The position numbers and the translations under genes are program-made. Shown piece by piece: positions 49,511-56,615 of a stretch of DNA of 64,000 bases. The notes under the pieces are model-generated. The model had not been told where the DNA came from, ran no database searches, and saw nothing but the letters and a program-made list of their open reading frames with translations. Within the stretch, counting starts at the first letter, position 1. Each line of letters starts with the position of its first letter. The DNA comes from a virus: IMG/VR virus record IMGVR_UViG_3300005542_000007, positions 1 to 64,000 of that record; one strand, 5' to 3'.

Positions 49511-52500
49511 ATGGCATTGACAAAACGTGGAACCATTTTAAGGATTACTAAGACTGCTGCATCTGCAACGGAGCTTCTTATTGACCGCCCTCTAATAGAA
49601 GAGACAAAAGTGGTTGAGGGAAAAAATCCTGAGTTTCTATACTTTGTTGCCAAAGCAATTGCAGCAGGGGATGAAGGTCCGATTGATAAAAATGGTTCTA
49701 GAGAGCCTAACTACAACGGAAATGCCGACTACTTCCCTAAGAAAGAAATTGAAGGCGCATATCAAACATTTATTGGCAAAGGTATTTACCTCGACCACAA
49801 CGCATCCAGCGTTATGTATTCTGTTGGTAAGATTATCGATGCTTTTCCCACGGTAGACCCAGATAATAAAGAGTGGAGCATTTCTTGTCTCGCCAAGATT
49901 GATAGAAAGCTCCATCCAGAAATTGCTCGTAAAGTAGAGACGGGTGAACTAAACACCGTTTCTATGGGTTGTTCTTGCGGTGAATCAAAGTGTTCTGTTT
50001 GTGGAACAGTCCTTAGAACTGACGATGATCCAAAATGCGCTCACCTTTCTCCTGGGAAATTGATGCATGATTTTGAAGCAGAGATTGACCTTCCAGAGTT
50101 TGGAATTCATAAGGGGCAGACCGTAAAGAGTTTTGCTATTAACTCTGAAATTAATTTTAATGAGCTTTCGCTTGTCGGCGTTCCTGCATGGCCACGAGCA
50201 TTTGTCACAACAATTTTAAGTAATCTTAAGAATACAATTAGTAAACAAGCTTCTCTTACGAAAGAGGAGCAACTCGATTTAGTAGCGCAGTTTGAAAAGC
50301 TTGTGGACACTTTAGATGCGAACACAAAAGAACAGGTCAAAGCCGAATTTTGCGGTTGCCCAATTGTTAAGGAGAACAACATGTCCGATACCCCCCAGAA
50401 ACAATCGAACGACGAAGTAACAGATTTATTGAAGAAAGTGAGTGCTTATGAGATGGAGAAGCTTGAGAATTATATCCAACATAAGACACGCAAAGCAGAA
50501 GCGACCGCTGCTGCTGATACAAAGACCAATGATTCCAATTGGATGAACGGCATCCTTGAGAAAGCAAAAAATACGGCTGCTGGGAAGGTATTTGCAAGAA
50601 CGATTCAGCGATTGGCTGAAGAGGAAAAAGTAACAAAAAAGGCAGATACCGATCCTGATAAATGTGCAATTTGTGAAAAAAAGCTTGGCGACAATGATGA
50701 TTATATATGTGCCAAATGCAAAGTTGAAGATGAAAAGAAAGATAAAAAATCATCCCTCACAGCTACATTTACAGTAAACAAAGCAGAACCAATGAAATCT
50801 TCTTGGACTCTCCTAGACGGTAATGACAAAGTTATTTTAGATGCTTCACTCCATGAGATTTGGGGAGACCAGTTTGAAGCAAATCAAGATTTTGCAATCA
50901 GTGAAGAATATGGCAGAGCAATTGCCGCACGATTTTTAGATCCTAAACTTGGAGGCGTTGAGAAACTTGCCGACCTTTGGGATGTTTCTTATAAATTAAA
51001 TAAAGAGGCTATTATGGACAAAACATCCGAACACGGCGAATTTTTCAAAGCTAAAGATTTCTTTGTACCTGGAAGTGATTCTTCTAATAAATACACTCCA
51101 GAGGAGATTAAACATATGCAAGAAAAAGAACACACAGAAGCGAAGGGTAAAAAGGTTGAGGCTGGGCATATTGACGAAAAATTTGATATTACGGAAGGTA
51201 AGGGCAAACTCTTTGATGCAAAGAATTTCTTTGAGCCCGGATCAGATTCCTCAAATAAGTGGAATGATAAACGAGTTAAAATTGAATACAATATTAAGTT
51301 CCCTGGGCAAGAGGAAGGTCAAAAAGGTCCAGCCGCTCCCAAGAGCAAAGATGTAAAGACAGAATACAATATTCCAGGTAAGGCTCCAGAGGCTGGTCAA
51401 AAAGGCCCTGCGGCCCCTAAGCACGAAGATGTTAAAACAACCTATGATTTTAAAAAGCCAGAAGGCGAGTTCGTTAATACAAATAAGAAAACCAAACTTG
51501 ACGAAGAACATGCTAAGTCGGAAGAGAAAGTCAAAACTGGTTACAAAGGCGATTTGATGTATGATGAAGAGAAAAAGTCCGAGAAAAAGGCTGCTAAAAC
51601 TGTAGGGGACGCTCCCGAAGGCGCAGTGGCAGAAAGCCAATATCCCAAGAAAGATGCCAAAACTTCTGGTGATGAACCAGATTCTTCTTATAATAAAACA
51701 GCAAAAACCGTTGGCGATGCTCCTGAAGGTTCTGTTGAAGAGAGCCAATATCCAAAAGCCTCCGAACCAAATAAAGATCCCGAAGCTTCAGTTGCTGAAA
51801 ACAATATGCCAAAGGGCACACCAAATCTAACAAAAACACCTGATAGTTCAGTTCAGGAAAAGATGCCAGCACCCGCTAAATCGGATAAAGATCCTGAAAC
51901 ATCCGTAAAGGATACAGAATTTAAAAAGCATCCAGACCTCACAAGTAAGCCTGAAACTTCTTCTAAGGAAGACCAGTATCCTACTCCAGCCAATCCAGAT
52001 AAGGACCCAGATTCTTCAGTACAAAAAGGTTCTAATCTTAAAGTTGCCAAAACCCCGGAAGGTTGGGAACATGCTGTTCGTGAAATGAAGAAAGAAAAGG
52101 ATATTGATAATCCTTGGGCAGTGGCGAACTGGATGAAAAATAAAGGTTATACGCCTCATAAGAAATCTGAGCTTGATTTGAAAGCCGATTCTGAGATGTG
52201 TGAGAAATGTTCCATGCCGCTACATGAATGTGCTTGCATGGCCGCTCAGGAAGACATGGGCCCAGCAATGGATGCTCCCAAGCCGGAAGTTGGCTCAGCT
52301 TTTGACAAGGTTGAAGACAAACTTACTATTGGTGATGGGTACGATGCTTCTAAGGACAAAGAAACCAAAGAGATAGTTATTTCCAAAGATGGCAAGGAAA
52401 TGAAGCGTCTTCCAGATGGTTTTGGTGCTGATGTTGCTTCTGTTACAAGTCTTCTAAAAGCCGTTCTTGGTCTTCCTGCAACGGAAGAGAAAAAAGATGA

Positions 52501-53089
52501 AAAACCAGGAGAAACCCTTTCCCCCGTAGATGAAGTTGTAGAGAAAGTTGAAGTTCATCCTGAAATGTCTTCTCCTTCCGAAACGCCTTCCCTCAAAGCC
52601 TCTGCTCTTGAAGTTGAGCTTGAAAAGAAAGCTGCCGAACTCAAGGTTAAGGAAGAGGAAATTGGTAAGAAAGAAGCTATTCTCATTGCCAAAGAAGCTG
52701 AAATTAAGGCTGAGAGGTTCCAAAAGGCTGTTGCTTCTCGCACAGATCGTTGCCGCAGAGTGATTGAAGCCATGCTTGAGAAAAATGTTTTGTCAATGGA
52801 TGACACGGTATTGAAAGAGAAATTGCAAGAAGGTACATATCTCTTGGATGCCCGTAAAGCTGCTCTCGATCACGCCATTTCAGCAAAGCTTAAGGAGCTT
52901 ATGGCTTCCGATGATGTAGCACTTGCAGCCATTGAGAAAACAGTCAATGATATCAAGCTTCCAGAAGCTGAAGTTTCTAAGAAAGCCAATCGCGTACCTT
53001 TTGTTAAATGGGATGCAATTCCAACAGAAGAAGATGAAATAAAAGGCATCTTTGATCAAATGGGCCGTAGGTCGCATTGGAATCAGTAA
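49511..53089 (+). CDS. Head maturation protease fused to a long scaffold
   Basis: 1192 aa. The first 240 residues fit a prohead protease: D-H96-N-A in Y-L-D-H and T-V-S151-M-G as probable His/Ser pair, ending N-E-L-S-L-V-G-V-P. A zinc-like Cys insertion (C-S-C-G-x3-C-x2-C, later C) follows S151. The N-terminus has I12-T-K-T-A16. The rest is a very long acidic region with repeats such as T-V-G-D-A-P-E-G and D-S-S-V/E-T-S-V, a G-W-E-H-A-V-R-E-M-K-K domain and a coiled C-terminus, as expected of a scaffold. Motifs I-S-K-Q-A, L-N-K-E-A and V-S-K-K-A mark possible self-cleavage. Confidence 0.7.
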   Translation: MALTKRGTILRITKTAASATELLIDRPLIEETKVVEGKNPEFLYFVAKAIAAGDEGPIDKNGSREPNYNGNADYFPKKEIEGAYQTFIGKGIYLDHNASSVMYSVGKIIDAFPTVDPDNKEWSISCLAKIDRKLHPEIARKVETGELNTVSMGCSCGESKCSVCGTVLRTDDDPKCAHLSPGKLMHDFEAEIDLPEFGIHKGQTVKSFAINSEINFNELSLVGVPAWPRAFVTTILSNLKNTISKQASLTKEEQLDLVAQFEKLVDTLDANTKEQVKAEFCGCPIVKENNMSDTPQKQSNDEVTDLLKKVSAYEMEKLENYIQHKTRKAEATAAADTKTNDSNWMNGILEKAKNTAAGKVFARTIQRLAEEEKVTKKADTDPDKCAICEKKLGDNDDYICAKCKVEDEKKDKKSSLTATFTVNKAEPMKSSWTLLDGNDKVILDASLHEIWGDQFEANQDFAISEEYGRAIAARFLDPKLGGVEKLADLWDVSYKLNKEAIMDKTSEHGEFFKAKDFFVPGSDSSNKYTPEEIKHMQEKEHTEAKGKKVEAGHIDEKFDITEGKGKLFDAKNFFEPGSDSSNKWNDKRVKIEYNIKFPGQEEGQKGPAAPKSKDVKTEYNIPGKAPEAGQKGPAAPKHEDVKTTYDFKKPEGEFVNTNKKTKLDEEHAKSEEKVKTGYKGDLMYDEEKKSEKKAAKTVGDAPEGAVAESQYPKKDAKTSGDEPDSSYNKTAKTVGDAPEGSVEESQYPKASEPNKDPEASVAENNMPKGTPNLTKTPDSSVQEKMPAPAKSDKDPETSVKDTEFKKHPDLTSKPETSSKEDQYPTPANPDKDPDSSVQKGSNLKVAKTPEGWEHAVREMKKEKDIDNPWAVANWMKNKGYTPHKKSELDLKADSEMCEKCSMPLHECACMAAQEDMGPAMDAPKPEVGSAFDKVEDKLTIGDGYDASKDKETKEIVISKDGKEMKRLPDGFGADVASVTSLLKAVLGLPATEEKKDEKPGETLSPVDEVVEKVEVHPEMSSPSETPSLKASALEVELEKKAAELKVKEEEIGKKEAILIAKEAEIKAERFQKAVASRTDRCRRVIEAMLEKNVLSMDDTVLKEKLQEGTYLLDARKAALDHAISAKLKELMASDDVALAAIEKTVNDIKLPEAEVSKKANRVPFVKWDAIPTEEDEIKGIFDQMGRRSHWNQ
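50381..53089 (+). CDS. Nested in-frame scaffold start
   Basis: An in-frame ATG at 50381 is preceded by TAAGGAGAACAAC, a near-perfect ribosome site at ideal spacing and identical in style to those of whole genes here. It would produce a 902-aa protein lacking the protease, starting just past the protease domain. This copies the lambda C/Nu3 arrangement, in which the scaffold is made in excess from an internal start. The site is seen; its use is inferred. Confidence 0.6.
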   Translation: MSDTPQKQSNDEVTDLLKKVSAYEMEKLENYIQHKTRKAEATAAADTKTNDSNWMNGILEKAKNTAAGKVFARTIQRLAEEEKVTKKADTDPDKCAICEKKLGDNDDYICAKCKVEDEKKDKKSSLTATFTVNKAEPMKSSWTLLDGNDKVILDASLHEIWGDQFEANQDFAISEEYGRAIAARFLDPKLGGVEKLADLWDVSYKLNKEAIMDKTSEHGEFFKAKDFFVPGSDSSNKYTPEEIKHMQEKEHTEAKGKKVEAGHIDEKFDITEGKGKLFDAKNFFEPGSDSSNKWNDKRVKIEYNIKFPGQEEGQKGPAAPKSKDVKTEYNIPGKAPEAGQKGPAAPKHEDVKTTYDFKKPEGEFVNTNKKTKLDEEHAKSEEKVKTGYKGDLMYDEEKKSEKKAAKTVGDAPEGAVAESQYPKKDAKTSGDEPDSSYNKTAKTVGDAPEGSVEESQYPKASEPNKDPEASVAENNMPKGTPNLTKTPDSSVQEKMPAPAKSDKDPETSVKDTEFKKHPDLTSKPETSSKEDQYPTPANPDKDPDSSVQKGSNLKVAKTPEGWEHAVREMKKEKDIDNPWAVANWMKNKGYTPHKKSELDLKADSEMCEKCSMPLHECACMAAQEDMGPAMDAPKPEVGSAFDKVEDKLTIGDGYDASKDKETKEIVISKDGKEMKRLPDGFGADVASVTSLLKAVLGLPATEEKKDEKPGETLSPVDEVVEKVEVHPEMSSPSETPSLKASALEVELEKKAAELKVKEEEIGKKEAILIAKEAEIKAERFQKAVASRTDRCRRVIEAMLEKNVLSMDDTVLKEKLQEGTYLLDARKAALDHAISAKLKELMASDDVALAAIEKTVNDIKLPEAEVSKKANRVPFVKWDAIPTEEDEIKGIFDQMGRRSHWNQ

Positions 53090-53295
53090 TTTAAGAAGTA
53101 AAATTTAAAAACCTCAATTCGAGGAAAGTTGACGGTTCGATATACTGCATAAAAGAATGAAAGCATAGATTTCCTCAGATGTCCTTTGGAAAAGTTGTTA
53201 AAGTAATGAGTCTCTGAACAACTCTCTCCTTGAAAAGAAAAGCAAAGAAAAGCCAAAACTAACTCATGTTGTTAAATTAATTAAGGAGTTACAAA
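53090..53295 (+). other. 206-base intergenic leader before the capsid genes
   Basis: Contains a CCTC-N5-GAGG hairpin at 53112-53124, the GTTGACG-N6-TATACT element at 53128-53146, and a strong AAGGAG site before 53296. Probably the leader for decoration and capsid protein expression. The promoter class is unclear. Confidence 0.35.
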
Positions 53296-53787
53296 ATGGC
53301 TATTACCATCTACAAAGAAGTAAATCGCTCACCAGGAGCACCAGTTCTTTCGGGAACTATCTCTGGTGGTACGGTTCTAGCTTGGGACCCAGCTAATACA
53401 GGTAAGGTTTTGCCTTTCGGTACAGGCACACCAACACCTCAACAGCCCTACGGTCTAGCCTGTGAATCCAACGTAATTCCTCCACTCCAACCCGCGTCCG
53501 GTCTAGTTGCTGGCCAGGGTTTTGACTACACCAACTTCAACCGCGACGGTTTGATGGGTGCATTCATTAATGGTGGAGAATTCCAGTTGTACGATGACGG
53601 TCTAGGAGCAGGAAAGCCTTACGAGAATGGCACATACGCAATCAATGATCTAGTTTATGCTGATTATTCAGCAACAGGCGCAGCTAACATCACGCCTACA
53701 TCTACATCTAACGTTGCAATTGGTGTTGTTACATTCTTCGATCAGGCCGTAAATCCCAATCAGCTAAGAATCAAATTGCTCATCTAA
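53296..53787 (+). CDS. Probable capsid decoration protein
   Basis: 163 aa. Gly/Pro/Thr-rich beta protein with G-T-I-S-G-G-T-V-L-A-W and a late A-I-G-V-V-T, like the small head decoration/stabilisation proteins that precede major capsid genes in many phages. Well-spaced ribosome site and G/C-richer codons, as in the capsid gene, suggest high expression. Confidence 0.6.
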   Translation: MAITIYKEVNRSPGAPVLSGTISGGTVLAWDPANTGKVLPFGTGTPTPQQPYGLACESNVIPPLQPASGLVAGQGFDYTNFNRDGLMGAFINGGEFQLYDDGLGAGKPYENGTYAINDLVYADYSATGAANITPTSTSNVAIGVVTFFDQAVNPNQLRIKLLI

Positions 53788-53860
53788 TAACAATTAGATA
53801 GTAAAGTTTTAACAAGATCGTCAGCAATGATGACTTGTATATTTTTCAAGGAGAATTATT

Positions 53861-54829
53861 ATGTCAGAACAAGTTACCAAAACCGCTTCTCCTGATGACA
53901 TTTATGCCGCTGGCCTAACTGCCGCTCAGGTTGAAGAAAAGCTAACTCGTCTGATGAACAGTCCTGGTGGATTGCAGAAGATCGCTCAGCAAATGTTGAG
54001 CCCTCTAAAGCGCGAACTTCTATACGAAGGTCGCATTCGCCAATTGTTCCAGACGTACAAACTCGCGCTAGGCGAGGAAGCTGTGTTTGACGCCGATCTA
54101 GACGTTCCAGCCGCATCCATTTCCGTTCATGGTTTGCCACAGGAACTACAGGTCGAAGCAGATCGTATCCGCGTCGAAACTGGCCCACTAGCAACCCGTC
54201 CCTTGATCCGTTGGAACGAATCAAACTTCCGCAAGTACGATGTTCTTAATCGTACCCAGGAACGTGCGAAGGCTTCCATTATGCTTCAAGAAGACACAAA
54301 AGGTTTTCAGCTTATCGACTTCGCTGCTGGTCTAACAAATCAGACCCCAGTGAACTCACTAGCAGGAACCTCTGCTGCAACCAATAACCCAACCGTTCTA
54401 ACAACGACTGGTAAGTTGGACATGCAGACACTAGTAACAGGTATTGTTACACTACGTTCAAAGTTGCTCGTAGCTTCAAAGATTTATTTGAACCCACTAC
54501 GAACTGCTGACCTCATGCTCTTCAACACAACCACATCAGGGACAGGCGGGGCCGGAATTTTCGCTCCCAATTTCCAGGATATGGCATTGAAAGCTGGTCG
54601 CGTAGGTGGAATCTGGGGCGTTGATGTCCTAGAGTCCGTAGTTGTTCCTACGGCTAACACATACGTTCTAGCCCCAGCAGATTATCTTGGCGTTCTCGCC
54701 GTTCGTACTGATATCTCTGTTGAGACGATGAAAGATGTAAACCAGATGGCAGACATTTTTGCAATTTGGGAAGATATTGGATTCTTGATCCGATACGCCA
54801 AAGGTATCGTCAAGATCGTAGTTAGCTAA
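53861..54829 (+). CDS. Major capsid protein
   Basis: 322 aa, AAGGAGAATT site. Position after scaffold and decoration genes, codon use of a highly expressed gene, a helical N-arm, then a strand-rich body with a late Y-V-L-A-P-A-D-Y-L-G-V-L and I-W-E-D-I-G-F, as in HK97-fold capsids. The start V5-T-K-T-A9-S matches the putative protease motif, so about nine residues might be removed. This fits better than any alternative in the window, but the fold is not proven. Confidence 0.8.
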   Translation: MSEQVTKTASPDDIYAAGLTAAQVEEKLTRLMNSPGGLQKIAQQMLSPLKRELLYEGRIRQLFQTYKLALGEEAVFDADLDVPAASISVHGLPQELQVEADRIRVETGPLATRPLIRWNESNFRKYDVLNRTQERAKASIMLQEDTKGFQLIDFAAGLTNQTPVNSLAGTSAATNNPTVLTTTGKLDMQTLVTGIVTLRSKLLVASKIYLNPLRTADLMLFNTTTSGTGGAGIFAPNFQDMALKAGRVGGIWGVDVLESVVVPTANTYVLAPADYLGVLAVRTDISVETMKDVNQMADIFAIWEDIGFLIRYAKGIVKIVVS

Positions 54830-54846
54830 AAGCTGTAGATTTACTG

Positions 54847-54868
54847 GAGAGGGAGTAAAATCCCTCTC
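54847..54868 (+). terminator. Hairpin after the capsid gene
   Basis: Perfect 8-bp stem GAGAGGGA/TCCCTCTC with a six-base loop, 18 bases after the capsid stop. The following T run is short, so it may act as an mRNA-stabilising hairpin or partial terminator. Confidence 0.65.
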
Positions 54869-54899
54869 TTGATAAATCTATAAAATTAAGGTTTCTTTT

Positions 54900-55400
54900 G
54901 TGGGCTTGTTCCCAATGGTAGGAGCAACTCTTGCAGGTGGAGCAACCGGAGGATGGTAATCTCCACACTCCACACAATTTTAATAATACGCCGAGGGACA
55001 AAAATAAGTATTGAGGCTAGATTATTTGATACGTGGAAAATGGGTCATGCCATTGGAAACGACGATTCAATCTCTCTTAGCCTTTACGGGCTGACCTCTG
55101 ATCCTCTTGGAATGGGCGTAAACCCGAAACCCCAAGAAGGATGATTTCGCACCCAAGTGTTCTGGTGAAAATTCCAGTCTCATAAGCTGGAGAGCTAGGT
55201 TCGATTCCTAGGGGCGCAACCATTTGCCTAAAGCTTTGCGCCTGATGAAGCCCTTTATTTTATAAAGGAAGAACTTGGAAGGGATACCCAAGTAGGCATT
55301 TAGATGTTACCGACCGTTATAGCGTAGTTGTCCTACTACGAGACCAAAAAGGATAGTTTAAGGTTACGTCCTGCCGTTTATTTTCAAAATCAAGAAAAGA
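54900..55400 (+). ncRNA. Gene-free structured region with embedded tRNA
   Basis: About 700 bases (54830-55527) lack a convincing gene. Stems seen: TGGG/CCCA at 54901-54914; GTGGAG/CTCCAC at 54937-54966; TCTTGG/CCAAGA at 55105-55137 enclosing GGG/CCC; after the tRNA, TGCCTA (55225-55230) with TAGGCA (55293-55298) enclosing CCTTTA/TAAAGG (55252-55267) and ACTTGG/CCAAGT; and GTAG/CTAC at 55324-55339. A long RNA with a tRNA inside is a feature of some GOLLD RNAs, but no family is assigned. Outer boundaries are uncertain. Confidence 0.45.
55148..55222 (+). tRNA. tRNA-Met (CAU), initiator-like
   Basis: 75 bases. Anticodon stem CCAGT/GCTGG with loop CTCATAA (anticodon CAT at 55181-55183); T arm CTAGG-TTCGATT-CCTAG; encoded CCA at 55220-55222. 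The acceptor pairs CGCACCC with GGGCGCA, leaving C1:A72 unpaired as in initiator tRNAs, plus one A:C mismatch at 4:69. The D stem is weak. It lacks the three G:C pairs of initiator anticodon stems. The anticodon loop equals that of bacterial tRNA-fMet. An Ile(k2C) identity is possible. Confidence 0.75.
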
Positions 55401-55430
55401 CTATAATAAAATCTGGTATATATGAGGGGA
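55395..55430 (+). promoter_or_regulatory. Recurrent phage promoter-like element (copy 5)
   Basis: CTATAATAAAATCTGG followed by TATATATGAGGGG. The spacer core is conserved with the other copies, while the -35 region is weak. It lies 100 bases before the ice-binding-type gene at 55528, with a further short hairpin CCCTCG-rich segment behind it. Confidence 0.5.
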
Positions 55431-55527
55431 CACCCTCGACGATAAATACACAAATTTGGCTAAAGAAAAGCTCCTAGAATAGATTAGGGCTGAAAAGCCA
55501 AAATTCAAACTAAGGAGATATAAAATA

Positions 55528-56508
55528 ATGAGTCTTTTAATACGTTCAGTTACAAATACAAGTGCAACAGTTCCACTACCACTTATGATTCCTGGATTTG
55601 ATCCAAAGAATCCAGTGGTTGTGGCTCCAAGTGCCACATTGGATATACTTTCTGTAACATCCAGTGATACGCTTCATGCTATGCAGGGACAGTTGACTGC
55701 TTTAGTAGCCGATGGTCATGTCACCGTGGCTGAGTCAATTGAATCAGTAATGCTGTTTGGTACGAGCATTCCATCAGTGTCTGTGGATTTCCTTCCAAGT
55801 CAAATGGATGCAGGACAGGTTTGGTATAATACTACAAGTGGTTTATTGAAATTGTTTAATGGTACTTCAATTCTAACTCTTTCATCTACCATTGTAAATC
55901 CACCCCTTAACTCAGCATCTACATTTGCCGTTCTAGGAGATACTGCCGTTACAAATACTGGAAACACAGTACTTACTGGAGACCTTGGTATTTATCCAGG
56001 TACTTCTATTACTGGATTTCCTCCAGGTACTTATTCTGGGTTTCTTCACAATGCCGATGCCACAGCACTTCAGGCGCATAATGATGCCACTTCAGCCGCA
56101 GTAGCTTTTCAAGCTATGGGCCCTGGAACTGATCTTTCTTCTACAGATCTAGGTGGACATACGGCTGTTCCTGGAGTTTATAGTACAACTGCTGCTGCCA
56201 CATGGTCTGCTGGAAACCTTACACTCAATGGTGCGGGTACCTATGTGTTCTTAATTGGAACCTCTCTTACAATGCCAGCAAGTGCAAACGTAGTGTTAAC
56301 AGGTGGTGCTTTGGCGAAGAATGTTTACTTCGTAACAGGCACAACATTCACCTTTGGTGCCAATGATACTGTTAATGGTACAATTCTAGCAGGTACATCC
56401 ATTACTTTTGCAGCTTCTAGCGTTCTTAATGGTAGAGCTATTTGTTATGGCTCTGCTGGAACAACAGTTACATTCCCAAGTGCAGGTACTGTAACGGTTC
56501 CTTCCTAA
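55528..56508 (+). CDS. Virion surface protein with ice-binding-like (DUF3494) domain
   Basis: 326 aa. Residues 1-125 match the start of the fibre at 56616 (L-I-I/L-R-S-V-T-N, V-V-x-A-P-x-A-T-L-D, L-V-A-x-G), so this is a shared attachment domain. Residues about 129-326 follow the DUF3494 ice-binding beta-solenoid: S-A-S-T-F-A-V-L-G, a G-D-L-G-I-Y-P-G-T-S-I-T-G-F-P-P-G stretch, a helix with A-H-N-D-A, and a long series of G-T/A-x-T steps ending T-V-T-V-P-S. Known members bind ice or act as adhesins. A virion role in adhesion or cold habitats is inference. Confidence 0.8.
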   Translation: MSLLIRSVTNTSATVPLPLMIPGFDPKNPVVVAPSATLDILSVTSSDTLHAMQGQLTALVADGHVTVAESIESVMLFGTSIPSVSVDFLPSQMDAGQVWYNTTSGLLKLFNGTSILTLSSTIVNPPLNSASTFAVLGDTAVTNTGNTVLTGDLGIYPGTSITGFPPGTYSGFLHNADATALQAHNDATSAAVAFQAMGPGTDLSSTDLGGHTAVPGVYSTTAAATWSAGNLTLNGAGTYVFLIGTSLTMPASANVVLTGGALAKNVYFVTGTTFTFGANDTVNGTILAGTSITFAASSVLNGRAICYGSAGTTVTFPSAGTVTVPS

Positions 56509-56532
56509 GCATAATAAGTTAGTTTTAAGAAT

Positions 56533-56575
56533 CTAAATTGGAGGGCTCGAAAGGGCCCTCTAAATTTAGGTTTTA
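56533..56575 (+). terminator. Strong intrinsic terminator
   Basis: Long near-perfect hairpin, CTAAATT-GGAGGGC pairing with GCCCTCT-AAATTTAG around a short loop, followed by GTTTTAT, 25 bases after the stop of the ice-binding-type gene. Confidence 0.8.
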
Positions 56576-56615
56576 TACTATGTAGTGAAAAGTAATAATC
56601 TAGGAGTCCTCTAAC

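Noticed and set aside
54953-55144. Small protein of 63 codons in the non-coding region
   Set aside because: The GGAGG lies directly against the ATG, the frame crosses several stems, and the composition does not look coding. Treated as chance.
55241-55298. Hammerhead ribozyme
   Set aside because: CTGATGA is followed by a stem, AGAA and the ACTTGG/CCAAGT stem, but the second core segment is not GAAA and stem I does not pair next to the core. The nucleotides do not fit the conserved catalytic set.
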